From Ruminococcaceae bacterium UBA1425 (GTDB taxonomy: Bacteria; Bacillota; Clostridia; Oscillospirales; Acutalibacteraceae): a DNA stretch of 48,664 nt. The notes beneath the pieces were generated by a model. It did not search any database. It worked only from the letters and a program-made list of their open reading frames with translations, and was not told the origin of the DNA. Positions within the stretch are counted from its first letter, which is position 1. Every line of letters starts with the position of its first letter. The stretch lies in NCBI GenBank assembly GCA_002329365.1, contig DCUB01000038.1, positions 8,053-56,716 of the forward strand. The letters run 5' to 3'. The translations under genes were made by a program, and so were the position numbers. This document shows, piece after piece, positions 33,452 to 42,048 of this stretch.

Positions 33452-34843
33452 ATGTTTGTCAGATACCTTAGAGCGGTTCTTTGGTGCGTTACCTCATTAT
33501 TAGTTCTATTAACGGGAGTTACAGGTTCTTTAATCGGAATGACAGACGGCACACCCATAACGGCGGAAAACAGGGAATACGACTTTGACGACGACAGGCT
33601 GCTGTTGGGCGGCTACAACACAAACCCAGCCGATCTGAGAACCGCGCGTTATGCCGCGGAAGCAGGTCTTGACTTTCTTATCACGGGCGTAACAACAGAA
33701 TACCTCGACGAATGTGAAAAATACGGCATAGGCGTAATAGCCAAGAACTATAACGCCCCGGCATACTACGCGTACATATACGATGACTCAACACCAAGCT
33801 GGTATGCCCTGAACAAAGACACAAACTACACAGACCACCCGGCTCTTTGGGGAGACGACATTATAGACGAGCCGCATGCTTCACAGTTCGAAAAGCTTGC
33901 ATCAATCACAAACAGCTATTACGCAAATGTGCCGGGGAAGCTGCCGCTTATTAATCTGTTCCCGATGTACGCCAAATCCGAGCAGCTCGGCAACGAGCCT
34001 GATATTCCGGAGTTAGTCAAGTATCTTCTGCCGCTCACCGATTATTCGGACATATCGATTGACCGCTATAAGCGTCACACGTCGGACTATATCAACAGCA
34101 TAGGCACAAGCTATATATCCGTCGATATTTATCCGTTTTCTCAAAAGGTTGAAAAAAGCGGAAGAATAGTTAAAACAACAAGCGAAAAATGGCTCCGAAA
34201 TCTCGACATCCTCGCCGAGGCATGCAAAAAGACGAACAGAGACCTGTGGGTTATTGTTCAGTCCGCCGGAAACATTTCAGAGGGCGGCAAAATGCGTTAC
34301 TGCGACGACATGGAGGACATAAGGCAGCAGGTTTACGCGTCGCTCGCTTTCGGCAGCAGGTCGCTGATTTACGCCTGCTATCAGACGGGCTGGTGGGATA
34401 CCGATTCGCATATGCTTGACAGTAACGGCGAACGTACCAGAACATATTACGCCGTAAAGCAGGTCAATGACGAGCTTAAAGCTTTCTCCGGGCCTTACGG
34501 CGATTACGACTATAAAGGCACTTATATGATTAACGCGCCGAAGGTTGCGGGGCAGCGTTATAATTACTTAGTAAACGACGACAGCGGATTCAAAAAGCCT
34601 CTAATTATCAGCAAAAACGGTCTGCTCGTAGGCGCGTTTGAAAATAGCGAAACAGGAAAACAGGGCTATATAATTACAAACATGGAGGAACTGAATCTGG
34701 GTAGAACGGCCACCGCCGCCGTAAAAATCCCCGGAGCGTCACGTATAACCGTTTACAAGGACGGCATGGCAAACAGCTATGATTCGGACTGCTTCAAGCT
34801 GACACTTGACCCCGGTGAGGGCGTGTTTATCACAGTTGATTAA
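33452..34843 (+). CDS. Secreted TIM-barrel glycoside-hydrolase-like protein
   Basis: A 463-residue protein with an N-terminal signal or anchor (YLRAVLWCVTSLLVLLTG). The body has LLLGGYNT, then LWGDDIIDEPHASQFEKL near residue 135, a pattern common in clan-A-type glycosidase relatives in which the DEP acid is the likely catalytic acid, then YISVDIYPFS and LWVIVQSAG strands. The C-terminus forms an all-beta domain (GYIITNMEEL..). ATG 33452 has GGGAG upstream; the earlier ATG at 33434 lacks one. It is last in the block behind the TPM protein. The glycan substrate is unknown. Confidence 0.6.
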   Translation: MFVRYLRAVLWCVTSLLVLLTGVTGSLIGMTDGTPITAENREYDFDDDRLLLGGYNTNPADLRTARYAAEAGLDFLITGVTTEYLDECEKYGIGVIAKNYNAPAYYAYIYDDSTPSWYALNKDTNYTDHPALWGDDIIDEPHASQFEKLASITNSYYANVPGKLPLINLFPMYAKSEQLGNEPDIPELVKYLLPLTDYSDISIDRYKRHTSDYINSIGTSYISVDIYPFSQKVEKSGRIVKTTSEKWLRNLDILAEACKKTNRDLWVIVQSAGNISEGGKMRYCDDMEDIRQQVYASLAFGSRSLIYACYQTGWWDTDSHMLDSNGERTRTYYAVKQVNDELKAFSGPYGDYDYKGTYMINAPKVAGQRYNYLVNDDSGFKKPLIISKNGLLVGAFENSETGKQGYIITNMEELNLGRTATAAVKIPGASRITVYKDGMANSYDSDCFKLTLDPGEGVFITVD

Positions 34844-34864
34844 AACATATTAGAAAAAACATGA

Positions 34865-34943
34865 CGGAACGGTCGGATCGTCCCCTGCAGATGTTAATTT
34901 CACTGTCCGAAAAAAACTTGCAGGGATTTGTCCTGACCGTTCC
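34865..34943. repeat. About 78-bp inverted-repeat element, copy B
   Basis: The ends CGGAACGGTC (34865-34874) and GACCGTTCC (34935-34943) are complementary, with inner arms CCCTGCA and TGCAGGG. It matches the element at 102-183 in length and architecture. It lies between the glycosidase-like gene and the promoter of the radical SAM operon. It probably also terminates transcription from the left. Confidence 0.6.
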
Positions 34944-35004
34944 TAAGTATTTTCATTCGGCGATTGTACCGATTGTTCTTTTCGCAAGCGATATTGCATA
35001 ACCA

Positions 35005-35033
35005 TTGACATTCTTATGTTTCAATCGTATAAT
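35005..35033 (+). promoter_or_regulatory. Perfect sigma-A promoter of the radical SAM operon
   Basis: TTGACA (35005-35010) and TATAAT (35028-35033) are both perfect consensus boxes with a 17-base spacer. The leader before the first gene is about 130 bases. Confidence 0.85.
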
Positions 35034-35056
35034 GAACGTAGCTGTGACTAACAATC

Positions 35057-35080
35057 GGCGTCGCACGCCTTATTTTTTAT
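35057..35080 (+). terminator. Leader hairpin with T tract (attenuator-like)
   Basis: GGCGT (35057-35061) and ACGCC (35065-35069) form a 5-bp stem with a 3-base loop followed by TTATTTTTTAT, only about 20 bases after the predicted transcription start. It could attenuate the operon. The short stem makes this uncertain, and no riboswitch fold is recognised. Confidence 0.4.
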
Positions 35081-35171
35081 CATTCCGTCATCCTTTGTAT
35101 AAGCCATTAAATGTTCGAGCCACACAAAAAATGAACGCGTTCCATATGTAAATCACGGAGTGAGAAAACTC

Positions 35172-36329
35172 ATGATAAAAACCATAAAAAGAATATCCTC
35201 AAAAGTAATTTATGAAGCCGTTATCCTTATCGTTTTAGGAGTGATTGCAAGCGGCATTAAAGTGTCCGGTTCCGACTACTATTTCAGCTTTTTTCTTTTT
35301 GACTACAGTCACGGCTATATGACACGAGGGTTTATCGGAGAGGTTATAAGCCTGTTTACAGACACTGTAACGGAACAGCTGGCATATCGCGTTGTTTTTG
35401 CAGTTTTTTCTCTGCTTGCCGTCGCCGCCGCGCTGCTTCTTGGAAGAGCAATACGAAAATGCGATAAACAGTTTAAAGGTACTGTCATTTTTATCAGCGC
35501 AGCCCTTGTTCTTTCGCCGATGACTTTCCGTTGGCTGCGGTTAAACGGCATGCAGTCCGATCTGTATTTTTATACATGCACAATGCTTGCGTTGCTGTTT
35601 GTGAAAAACAAATATCTTCGCTGGATTATACCATTTTTCGGTATTATTGCCTCGCTCGCAAGTGTGACCTATACAGTTCACTGTATGATACTGCTGGCAA
35701 TTGTTTTGCTTTACGAGTTTTCCAAGGAAAAAAGAAAGTCAGACGGTCTGTTGTGTCTTCTGACTTACGCGGGAATTATCGGTGTCGCCATTTACGCTAT
35801 AGCGTCCAGAAACAGTCTTTCATTTAGCAATGCAGACGAATTATATGCATATATCTCATCAAAAACACCCTGTGTTCTGGACGAGGAAGCAGTCCGATAC
35901 TATCTCGGCGAGTATTTTCTCGACTTACCGGAAGCGATTGATAAATATATCGGCGTCGAAATACGAAGCCATTGGAATACCCTCATATTCGGAATATTTT
36001 TTGTCTATTTGCCTATAGCCGTTCTGTTCGGCGTTTTCTGGTGGAAATGTCTGAAAAAAAGCAAGCTTCCGTTATCAAAATTCGTATTCTTCCTTGCCAT
36101 TGCGGAGATGTTATATGCCTGTGCTCCTGCCATATTTACGGGAGAGCCTGGAAGATGGCTCGCGCCTGCGCTTGTTGTGGAATGCGGACTGCTTCTGTAT
36201 ATGGTCGCCGACCATAATGAAGTTGTCTGCGACACGTTGTCTTCATGGTTAAATGGTGCAAAGAACAGATTTTTTCTGACGGGGTTTCTGATAGCGTATT
36301 ATTCGACACTTCTTTTTGTTAACGCGTAA
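35172..36329 (+). CDS. Polytopic membrane protein, operon gene 1
   Basis: A 385-residue protein with about 9-10 hydrophobic helices. An early YSHGYMTRGFIGEVISLF segment recalls the R-R/T-G-L-I-G signature of membrane proteins found in polysaccharide loci. A long extracytoplasmic loop (about 215-270) is charged. The frame opens at GTG 35160; ATG 35172 is preferred because GGAG lies at 35157-35160. Its function is not recognised; a GT-C-like glycosyltransferase, flippase or polymerase is possible from the context with a glycosyltransferase and an Fkp-like enzyme. Confidence 0.6.
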   Translation: MIKTIKRISSKVIYEAVILIVLGVIASGIKVSGSDYYFSFFLFDYSHGYMTRGFIGEVISLFTDTVTEQLAYRVVFAVFSLLAVAAALLLGRAIRKCDKQFKGTVIFISAALVLSPMTFRWLRLNGMQSDLYFYTCTMLALLFVKNKYLRWIIPFFGIIASLASVTYTVHCMILLAIVLLYEFSKEKRKSDGLLCLLTYAGIIGVAIYAIASRNSLSFSNADELYAYISSKTPCVLDEEAVRYYLGEYFLDLPEAIDKYIGVEIRSHWNTLIFGIFFVYLPIAVLFGVFWWKCLKKSKLPLSKFVFFLAIAEMLYACAPAIFTGEPGRWLAPALVVECGLLLYMVADHNEVVCDTLSSWLNGAKNRFFLTGFLIAYYSTLLFVNA

Positions 36330-36352
36330 CCCAAAATTATAAGGTGATTAAC

Positions 36353-37375
36353 ATGAAAACTATTGACCATAAAAAAAGCATTAATCTGTTTACAATAATC
36401 GCAGTTGCTTTTTTTGAAATGCACCTTCTGCTCCTTTTCGGCGGAGAGTTTTACGTTAATAAGTGGGTCTGGTTTGGCGTGAATACCGTTCTCGGTATAG
36501 CTGTTCCTGCGCTTATGAGAAGCGTACTGCTGAAATGCTCCGAAACTTCGCCGAACGGATTTTTAGGAATCTGTCTCTTGCTGTTAGCAGCCCCGTATTT
36601 TATCTTCTCTCTTATATCGTGGACATCCTACAGAGCACTTGCCGTTTATGTTCTGTTTGCTCTGCTTTTATATCTCCTTTATGGCATGAAGACGCAGTTT
36701 TTTGTCCCGGTCGTCATGGTCGCCATGCTGATTACGGCACGGTCTCCGGCTTTTGAACTTTTGCTTGCCGCTTTTCCGCTGTTTTGTTATTCCTACATTA
36801 AGAACAGGGATTCCGGCAGACGATACGGCGTACTTTTCATTCCGGAGCTTGTGTTGATGCTGCTCGTTATTGTTGTCGAAAAGTACTTTGTCGGAAAGCT
36901 TTCAGATACCCGGCTTATAACGCATGAAACGGATATTTCCTTCCTCACTGTCGGTAATTTCCCGTTATGGCTGGATTCGGCGAAATACAATATACTGCTT
37001 GTCATTCCCCTTACCGCTATTCTTGTATTAATCTGGTCCAAGGTTCTCTCCGCCCAAAAAAGCTCGCTTCTTAACCTTACAATGGCATTCGACATTATCA
37101 TTTCCGTAATTTTCCTTCTTATTTTTATAGACAGGGCGCATATTCTTTGCATAGTTCAGCTCATAGTATCCCTCTTCCTGTTATACGATAACAGAAAGGA
37201 TATCTCCGGCGGACTTGACAATGCCTTAGCCTTTTTTAAAAAGCGCCCCGTGCTGACGGTTGTTCTGTTTCTGTTTTTTTGCGGTATCGGTTACAGGGTG
37301 TCGGCCGATTTTTCTTCCGGAGACAGAAATTTCATTGCCGACGGTATAGACAGATTTTTTTTAGTGAATTCGTAA
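36353..37375 (+). CDS. Polytopic membrane protein, operon gene 2
   Basis: A 340-residue protein with about 9-10 hydrophobic helices and few conserved motifs. AGGTG and ATG 36353 follow the previous stop by 23 bases. It could form a membrane pair with gene 1 (export, polymerisation or lipid-linked sugar transfer). It resembles no family I can name. The next gene starts 17 bases downstream, so it belongs to the operon. Confidence 0.6.
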   Translation: MKTIDHKKSINLFTIIAVAFFEMHLLLLFGGEFYVNKWVWFGVNTVLGIAVPALMRSVLLKCSETSPNGFLGICLLLLAAPYFIFSLISWTSYRALAVYVLFALLLYLLYGMKTQFFVPVVMVAMLITARSPAFELLLAAFPLFCYSYIKNRDSGRRYGVLFIPELVLMLLVIVVEKYFVGKLSDTRLITHETDISFLTVGNFPLWLDSAKYNILLVIPLTAILVLIWSKVLSAQKSSLLNLTMAFDIIISVIFLLIFIDRAHILCIVQLIVSLFLLYDNRKDISGGLDNALAFFKKRPVLTVVLFLFFCGIGYRVSADFSSGDRNFIADGIDRFFLVNS

Positions 37376-37392
37376 TTTAAGGTGATGAACAG

Positions 37393-39309
37393 TTGAAAAA
37401 CATATATTTCGTTCAGGCAAGCGTTCCATATGGTGATTCGATATATCTTCCATATGCTGCAGGCGCTCTGGCGGCTTATGCCTTTCTTGACGAAACGGTT
37501 CGTCAGGTGTACAAATTAAAGCGAATCATATATTACCGTGAGAATATCGACAAGGCCGTAGAAGAAATGGAAGATCCTTATCTTGTCGGGTTTTCAAGCT
37601 ATATCTGGAGTCATGAATACAACAAAAAATTTGCCGGAAAGCTTCGCGAACGCTGGCCGGAATGCATTATAGTTTTCGGCGGACACAATATTCCGTCTCA
37701 ATCTCCGGAGCTTTTGCGGGAGCTTCAATATGTTGATTTTCTCATTCAGGGCGAGGGAGAGGTGCCGTTTCGTGACCTTCTTCTTGCTCTGCATAACAAA
37801 ACGGATTTTTCAGGGATTTCCAATCTTTCTTTTCGCAATCCCGACGGTACGCTGCAGAAAACGCCGAACCGTGTGTACGATGTTGCGGATTTCCCGTCGC
37901 CGTATCAGGCGGGAGTTTTCGATGATATAGTAAACAGCACGCCATATACTCTAAACGGAATGCTGGAAACAAACAGAGGCTGCCCCTTCGGCTGTCTTTT
38001 CTGTGACTGGGGCGTCTATAAATCAAAAGTGCGTTGCTTCCCCGAAGAAAGAGTCAAAAATGATATTATTTGGTTAGCGGAACACAAGATAGAATTCTGC
38101 ACCTGCGCCGACGCAAACTTCGGCATTCTTGAGCGTGACGTAAAAATTGCCGATTGGATTATAGAATCAAAAAAGAAAACGGGCTATCCGTCGAAAGTTC
38201 AGTTTTGTTACACCAAAGGCAGGGAAGATGTTGTCTTTGAACTTAACCGCAAAATGAATGAGGTGGGATTGAGCAAAGGCGCTACGCTTTCCATGCAGAC
38301 ATTGAATGATGAAGCGCTGAAAAATATCGGCCGGAAAAACCTGAACCATGAACGGCTCTGCGAAGAAATCATACGGTATAATTCGCTGGATATTCCGACT
38401 TATACCGAGATTATTCTTGGCATACCGGGCGAAACTTACGACAGCTTCTGCGAAGGAATGAACAAGCTTCTAAAAGCCGGTCAGCACAATTCAATTATTG
38501 TATTTAATTGCGAGCTTCTTTTGAATTCCCCCATGGGGCAGAAGGAAACAATTGAAAAGTTCAAAATAAAAAGTGTCAAAACGCCGTACAAACAGCATCA
38601 CTGCGCGCCTATCGACGACGATGTCGTCGAGTATTCCCACATCGTCACATCAACATACAGCATGAGCGAGGAAGACTGGATACGTTCATGCCTGTTTGTA
38701 TCCTGCATCGGCGCATTCCACAACCTCGGTTTGTTGCAGTGCTTTGCACTGTATCTGTATTTTGAAAAGGGTATCGAATATTCAGCGTTTTATAAACTGC
38801 TCCTTGACTGGATTTTTAACCATCCCGAAATAATCTGCGGCGAAGTGTTTGCCGATATCCGTCAGCGTCTTGAACGGATTGTTGCGGGTACGGGAGACTG
38901 GCGTTATGTCATTCCTCTTTACGGTCCTATTACGTGGCCCTTTGAAGAAGGTGCGTTCCTGAATATATTATACCGTTCGGAAAAGTTTTACGACGAGATT
39001 CTGCCGTTTCTGCAGTCTTTCGGCATTCCTGAAGACGTTTTCACAGACCTTCTGACATATCAGAAAAACGCCGTAAAACGCCCGGGACACACAGATTTTT
39101 CGTTTGAATTGCGTTACGACATGAATTTTTATTTCAACTCCGCGCTGAACAACGAAAAAACTGATTTGCGGCTGCGTCCGAACGTCGTTTCCCTGTCCGA
39201 TTCTTCAATTCCCGACGCATGGCCGGATTACGCGCGGGAAATGGTCTGGTACGGGAAACGTGGCGGAAGAATAATAAATATACGTTCCTTTAAAGTCCGT
39301 TATGTCTGA
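37393..39309 (+). CDS. B12-binding-type radical SAM protein, paralogue 1
   Basis: A 638-residue protein with an N-terminal Rossmann-like domain typical of cobalamin-binding radical SAM proteins (YFVQASVPYG, GFSSYIWSHEYN, IVFGGHNIP, FLIQGEGEVPF), then the radical SAM core with CPFGCLFC (Cys197, 201, 204 bind the 4Fe-4S cluster) and GIPGETYDSF. A C-terminal domain ends with the signature REMVWYGKRGGR. The DxHxxG motif that binds cobalamin by histidine is absent, so cobalamin may be bound without it or lost. The start is TTG after AAGGTG. It shares its gene order with two paralogues. Radical methylation or carbon-skeleton modification of a sugar or lipid-linked glycan is likely; the substrate is unknown. 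Confidence 0.8.
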   Translation: MKNIYFVQASVPYGDSIYLPYAAGALAAYAFLDETVRQVYKLKRIIYYRENIDKAVEEMEDPYLVGFSSYIWSHEYNKKFAGKLRERWPECIIVFGGHNIPSQSPELLRELQYVDFLIQGEGEVPFRDLLLALHNKTDFSGISNLSFRNPDGTLQKTPNRVYDVADFPSPYQAGVFDDIVNSTPYTLNGMLETNRGCPFGCLFCDWGVYKSKVRCFPEERVKNDIIWLAEHKIEFCTCADANFGILERDVKIADWIIESKKKTGYPSKVQFCYTKGREDVVFELNRKMNEVGLSKGATLSMQTLNDEALKNIGRKNLNHERLCEEIIRYNSLDIPTYTEIILGIPGETYDSFCEGMNKLLKAGQHNSIIVFNCELLLNSPMGQKETIEKFKIKSVKTPYKQHHCAPIDDDVVEYSHIVTSTYSMSEEDWIRSCLFVSCIGAFHNLGLLQCFALYLYFEKGIEYSAFYKLLLDWIFNHPEIICGEVFADIRQRLERIVAGTGDWRYVIPLYGPITWPFEEGAFLNILYRSEKFYDEILPFLQSFGIPEDVFTDLLTYQKNAVKRPGHTDFSFELRYDMNFYFNSALNNEKTDLRLRPNVVSLSDSSIPDAWPDYAREMVWYGKRGGRIINIRSFKVRYV

Positions 39310-39323
39310 TTGCGGAGGAATAT

Positions 39324-41249
39324 ATGTCAAACTCTGATAAAAAAAGAATATATCTTGTTCAGGCGTCTGCCGCATTCGGAGGCTCCTGTTTTATACCTTA
39401 TGCAGTCGGCTGTATTGCCGCCTACGCATGGTCACAGGATGATATTGCCGGGGAATACGAGTTGTCCGAAATACTGTATCTTCGTGAAAAAACAGAAAAC
39501 GCCCTGCGACGCTTTGACGCCCCGTTTCTTGTCGGCTTTTCCACTTATGTTTGGAACCATGAATATAATTTAAAGCTGGCAAAACAGGTAAAAGAGAAAT
39601 TTCCTAAATGCCACATTGTTTTCGGCGGTCATAACGTGCCGTTGAACGGCTCCATGCTGGCAAAATACGATTTTATTGATGTGCTTATTCATGATGAGGG
39701 CGAGATTCCCTTCTGCGGGCTACTTCGCGCGTTGTCGTCGGGTATCGAGCCGAAGAAAGTAAAAAATATATCCTACAGACGCAGCGACGGTACCATCTGC
39801 GAGAACCCGATTGTTCCGGCAACGCGGGTAGATTATCCGTCTCCGTATTTGAACGGTATTTTTGACGATATGGTTGAAAAGGGCGGTCATGAGTTTGTGG
39901 CTGTTTTCGAGACAAATCGCGGATGTCCTTTCCGCTGTGCGTATTGTGATTGGGATACGTTAAAGGATGAGGTGCGAAAATTCCCCATGGAGAAAATCAA
40001 GGGCGAGATTGACTGGATGGCAAAACATAAGATTGAATTCACATGGCTTATAGACGGCAATTTCGGCCTGTTTCCGAGAGACGAGGAAATCGTAAACTAT
40101 CTTGTGGAAACAAAAAATAAAACAGGTTATCCAAAACGAACAAACCTGTTTTACACAAAAAACAACCCGGAATTTGTTTTCAAGCTAAACCGCAAAATGG
40201 ATGACGCCGGCTTGAGTAAGGGCGCCTGCATATCTTTCCAGAGCATGTGCCAGCAGGCACTTGACAATATCGGGCGCCGGAACATCTCCAACGATAAATT
40301 CAAGGAATTGATGACACTTTATAACAGCCACAATATTCCGACCTTTACCGAACTGATAGTCGGGCTGCCGGGTGAAACGTATGAAAGCTTTAAAGACGGT
40401 ATAGGGCAGCTTCTTGATGCCGGGCAGCATTATTCATTCTATGTCTATCCATGTGAACTGCTTGAAAATTCCATTATGGCGCAGCCGGAATATAAAGATA
40501 AGTTCGGCATACGTTATGTTATTACCTCGCTTAACCAGCACCATCGCGAAACGCCGAAGGATGAGGTGGAGGAGTATTCACGCATCGTCGTAGGCACCAA
40601 CACCATGTCACCGGAAATGTGGGTCAGGTCATGCCTGTTCGGCATTTGCGTGCGTACGTTTCACTGTCTGGGGCTTTTGCAGTTTTTTGCTTTGTACCTG
40701 CGCGGAGAAAGGCAGGTCGCATATGCGGAATTCTACGAAAAACTTCTTGACTGGATGCTCAGGAATCCCGAAAGCGTCTGCGGCAGAGTTTTTGCCGACC
40801 TGAAAAAAAGACATGAGGACATAATAAGAGGCAACGGTACGTTTTTGTACGCTTTCCCGCAGTTCGGAGATGTGGTATGGTCATTTGAAGAAGGAGCATT
40901 TCTGCAGATGATTTGCGAGCTTGATACATTTTACGGTGAAATAAAGGAATTTTTGAACGTGTTTTCCATCCCAAAACCCGTTTTTACGGAATTATATGAG
41001 TATCAGAAGCAGATGGTCAAGGTCCCGGGTAAATGCGACTTTTCTGTCAGTCTTCACTATGACATTCCCGGTTTTGTAAAGAACATGACCGTAAATAACC
41101 CCGTTTCTTTGGAAGAAAAGAACGTGACCGTTGAAGTAAGCGGCGAAAGCGTCCCCGAAGATCTCCGCGAATTTGCAAGAGAGGTTGTATGGTACGGCCG
41201 CAAAGGCGGAAAAACTTTATACATGGACGAGTCAAAACTGACTTATTGA
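39324..41249 (+). CDS. B12-binding-type radical SAM protein, paralogue 2
   Basis: A 641-residue paralogue of the preceding protein. The GFSTYVWNHEYN and FGGHNVP segments, CPFRCAYC (Cys201, 205, 208), GLPGETYESF, PCELLENSIMAQPEY and the C-terminal REVVWYGRKGGK correspond block by block. GGAGG precedes the ATG, 14 bases after paralogue 1. The region after the cluster reads LIDGNFG where paralogues 1 and 3 have CADANFG, so its substrate pocket may differ. It probably acts on the same pathway at a different carbon or intermediate. Confidence 0.8.
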   Translation: MSNSDKKRIYLVQASAAFGGSCFIPYAVGCIAAYAWSQDDIAGEYELSEILYLREKTENALRRFDAPFLVGFSTYVWNHEYNLKLAKQVKEKFPKCHIVFGGHNVPLNGSMLAKYDFIDVLIHDEGEIPFCGLLRALSSGIEPKKVKNISYRRSDGTICENPIVPATRVDYPSPYLNGIFDDMVEKGGHEFVAVFETNRGCPFRCAYCDWDTLKDEVRKFPMEKIKGEIDWMAKHKIEFTWLIDGNFGLFPRDEEIVNYLVETKNKTGYPKRTNLFYTKNNPEFVFKLNRKMDDAGLSKGACISFQSMCQQALDNIGRRNISNDKFKELMTLYNSHNIPTFTELIVGLPGETYESFKDGIGQLLDAGQHYSFYVYPCELLENSIMAQPEYKDKFGIRYVITSLNQHHRETPKDEVEEYSRIVVGTNTMSPEMWVRSCLFGICVRTFHCLGLLQFFALYLRGERQVAYAEFYEKLLDWMLRNPESVCGRVFADLKKRHEDIIRGNGTFLYAFPQFGDVVWSFEEGAFLQMICELDTFYGEIKEFLNVFSIPKPVFTELYEYQKQMVKVPGKCDFSVSLHYDIPGFVKNMTVNNPVSLEEKNVTVEVSGESVPEDLREFAREVVWYGRKGGKTLYMDESKLTY

Positions 41250-41263
41250 GGGGAGCGGCCGAC

Positions 41264-42028
41264 TTGAAAAGTTCATACGATTTTTCACGGTTCTTTCCTG
41301 CTTTTGAGGGCGCTTCCATCGTTATTGCGGTGACTTATGAAGCAGAAGAACTTGTACGGAACGCGGAAATGCTTGTAAGTCTTTGTGAGCCGCGGGATAT
41401 TGCGCAGATCATTATCGGCATCTGCGACAGGACAACTCCGGAAGCCATAGCGGCTGCAAACAATATATGCGAGCGATATCCCGAATTTAACTTTACGATA
41501 TACAAACAGAAAATAAATACTATCGATCATATCTTCAGAGAAACCCTGCCACTGCTGACCGGCTCCCACGTTGCCTACGCTGCTTCAGACGGCGGAACCG
41601 ATATTTCGCTTATCCCTAAATTCATTTCCCATGTCAAACAGTGTCCCGGTGTTATACCCAGCGGCACCCGTTGGAAGGGCAAAAACGGATTCGTTGGGTA
41701 CGGCAAAATCCGTAAGCTGCTCAATCATTTGTTTGAGAGGTTTATCGCTTTCCTTTACTGTTCAAAAGAAACTGATTTCACCTGTCCCAACATGCTTGTT
41801 TCAGTCGCGTGGTACAGGTCGGTCGAACTGAAGGAAAACTCTATGGCGCTTTTTGTAGAAAATCGTTTTAAAATGGCACGCGTTCATCTGCCGTTTAAGG
41901 AGTATCCGGCCGTCTGGAAACACATAGACGGCACAAAAGAAAAAATACCGTGGAAACGGTTGTTTGTATATCTGAAAGCAGCGCTCAAGGTACGGTTTAC
42001 TAACCCCGAAAAATTCCTGCGCGTCTGA
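41264..42028 (+). CDS. Small glycosyltransferase family 2-like protein
   Basis: A 254-residue protein with a GT-A-type start (ASIVIAVTYEAEEL), an acidic AASDGGTDISLIPKF segment near residue 105 in place of the usual DxD/DDGS element, and a C-terminal basic tail. It is short, soluble and resembles polyprenol-phosphate or dolichol-type sugar transferases without the membrane helices. The open frame reaches 41189, but GAGGGGAG with an 8-base spacer picks TTG 41264. It sits between radical SAM paralogues 2 and 3. The likely role is transferring an activated sugar to a lipid or peptide acceptor; donor and acceptor are unknown. Confidence 0.55.
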   Translation: MKSSYDFSRFFPAFEGASIVIAVTYEAEELVRNAEMLVSLCEPRDIAQIIIGICDRTTPEAIAAANNICERYPEFNFTIYKQKINTIDHIFRETLPLLTGSHVAYAASDGGTDISLIPKFISHVKQCPGVIPSGTRWKGKNGFVGYGKIRKLLNHLFERFIAFLYCSKETDFTCPNMLVSVAWYRSVELKENSMALFVENRFKMARVHLPFKEYPAVWKHIDGTKEKIPWKRLFVYLKAALKVRFTNPEKFLRV

Positions 42029-42048
42029 TTTATTAAAGTGGTGATTTG

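Noticed and set aside
34944..35171. Cobalamin riboswitch ahead of the radical SAM operon
   Set aside because: No B12-box-like sequence or large conserved fold is visible in the 130-base leader; only a small hairpin is present.
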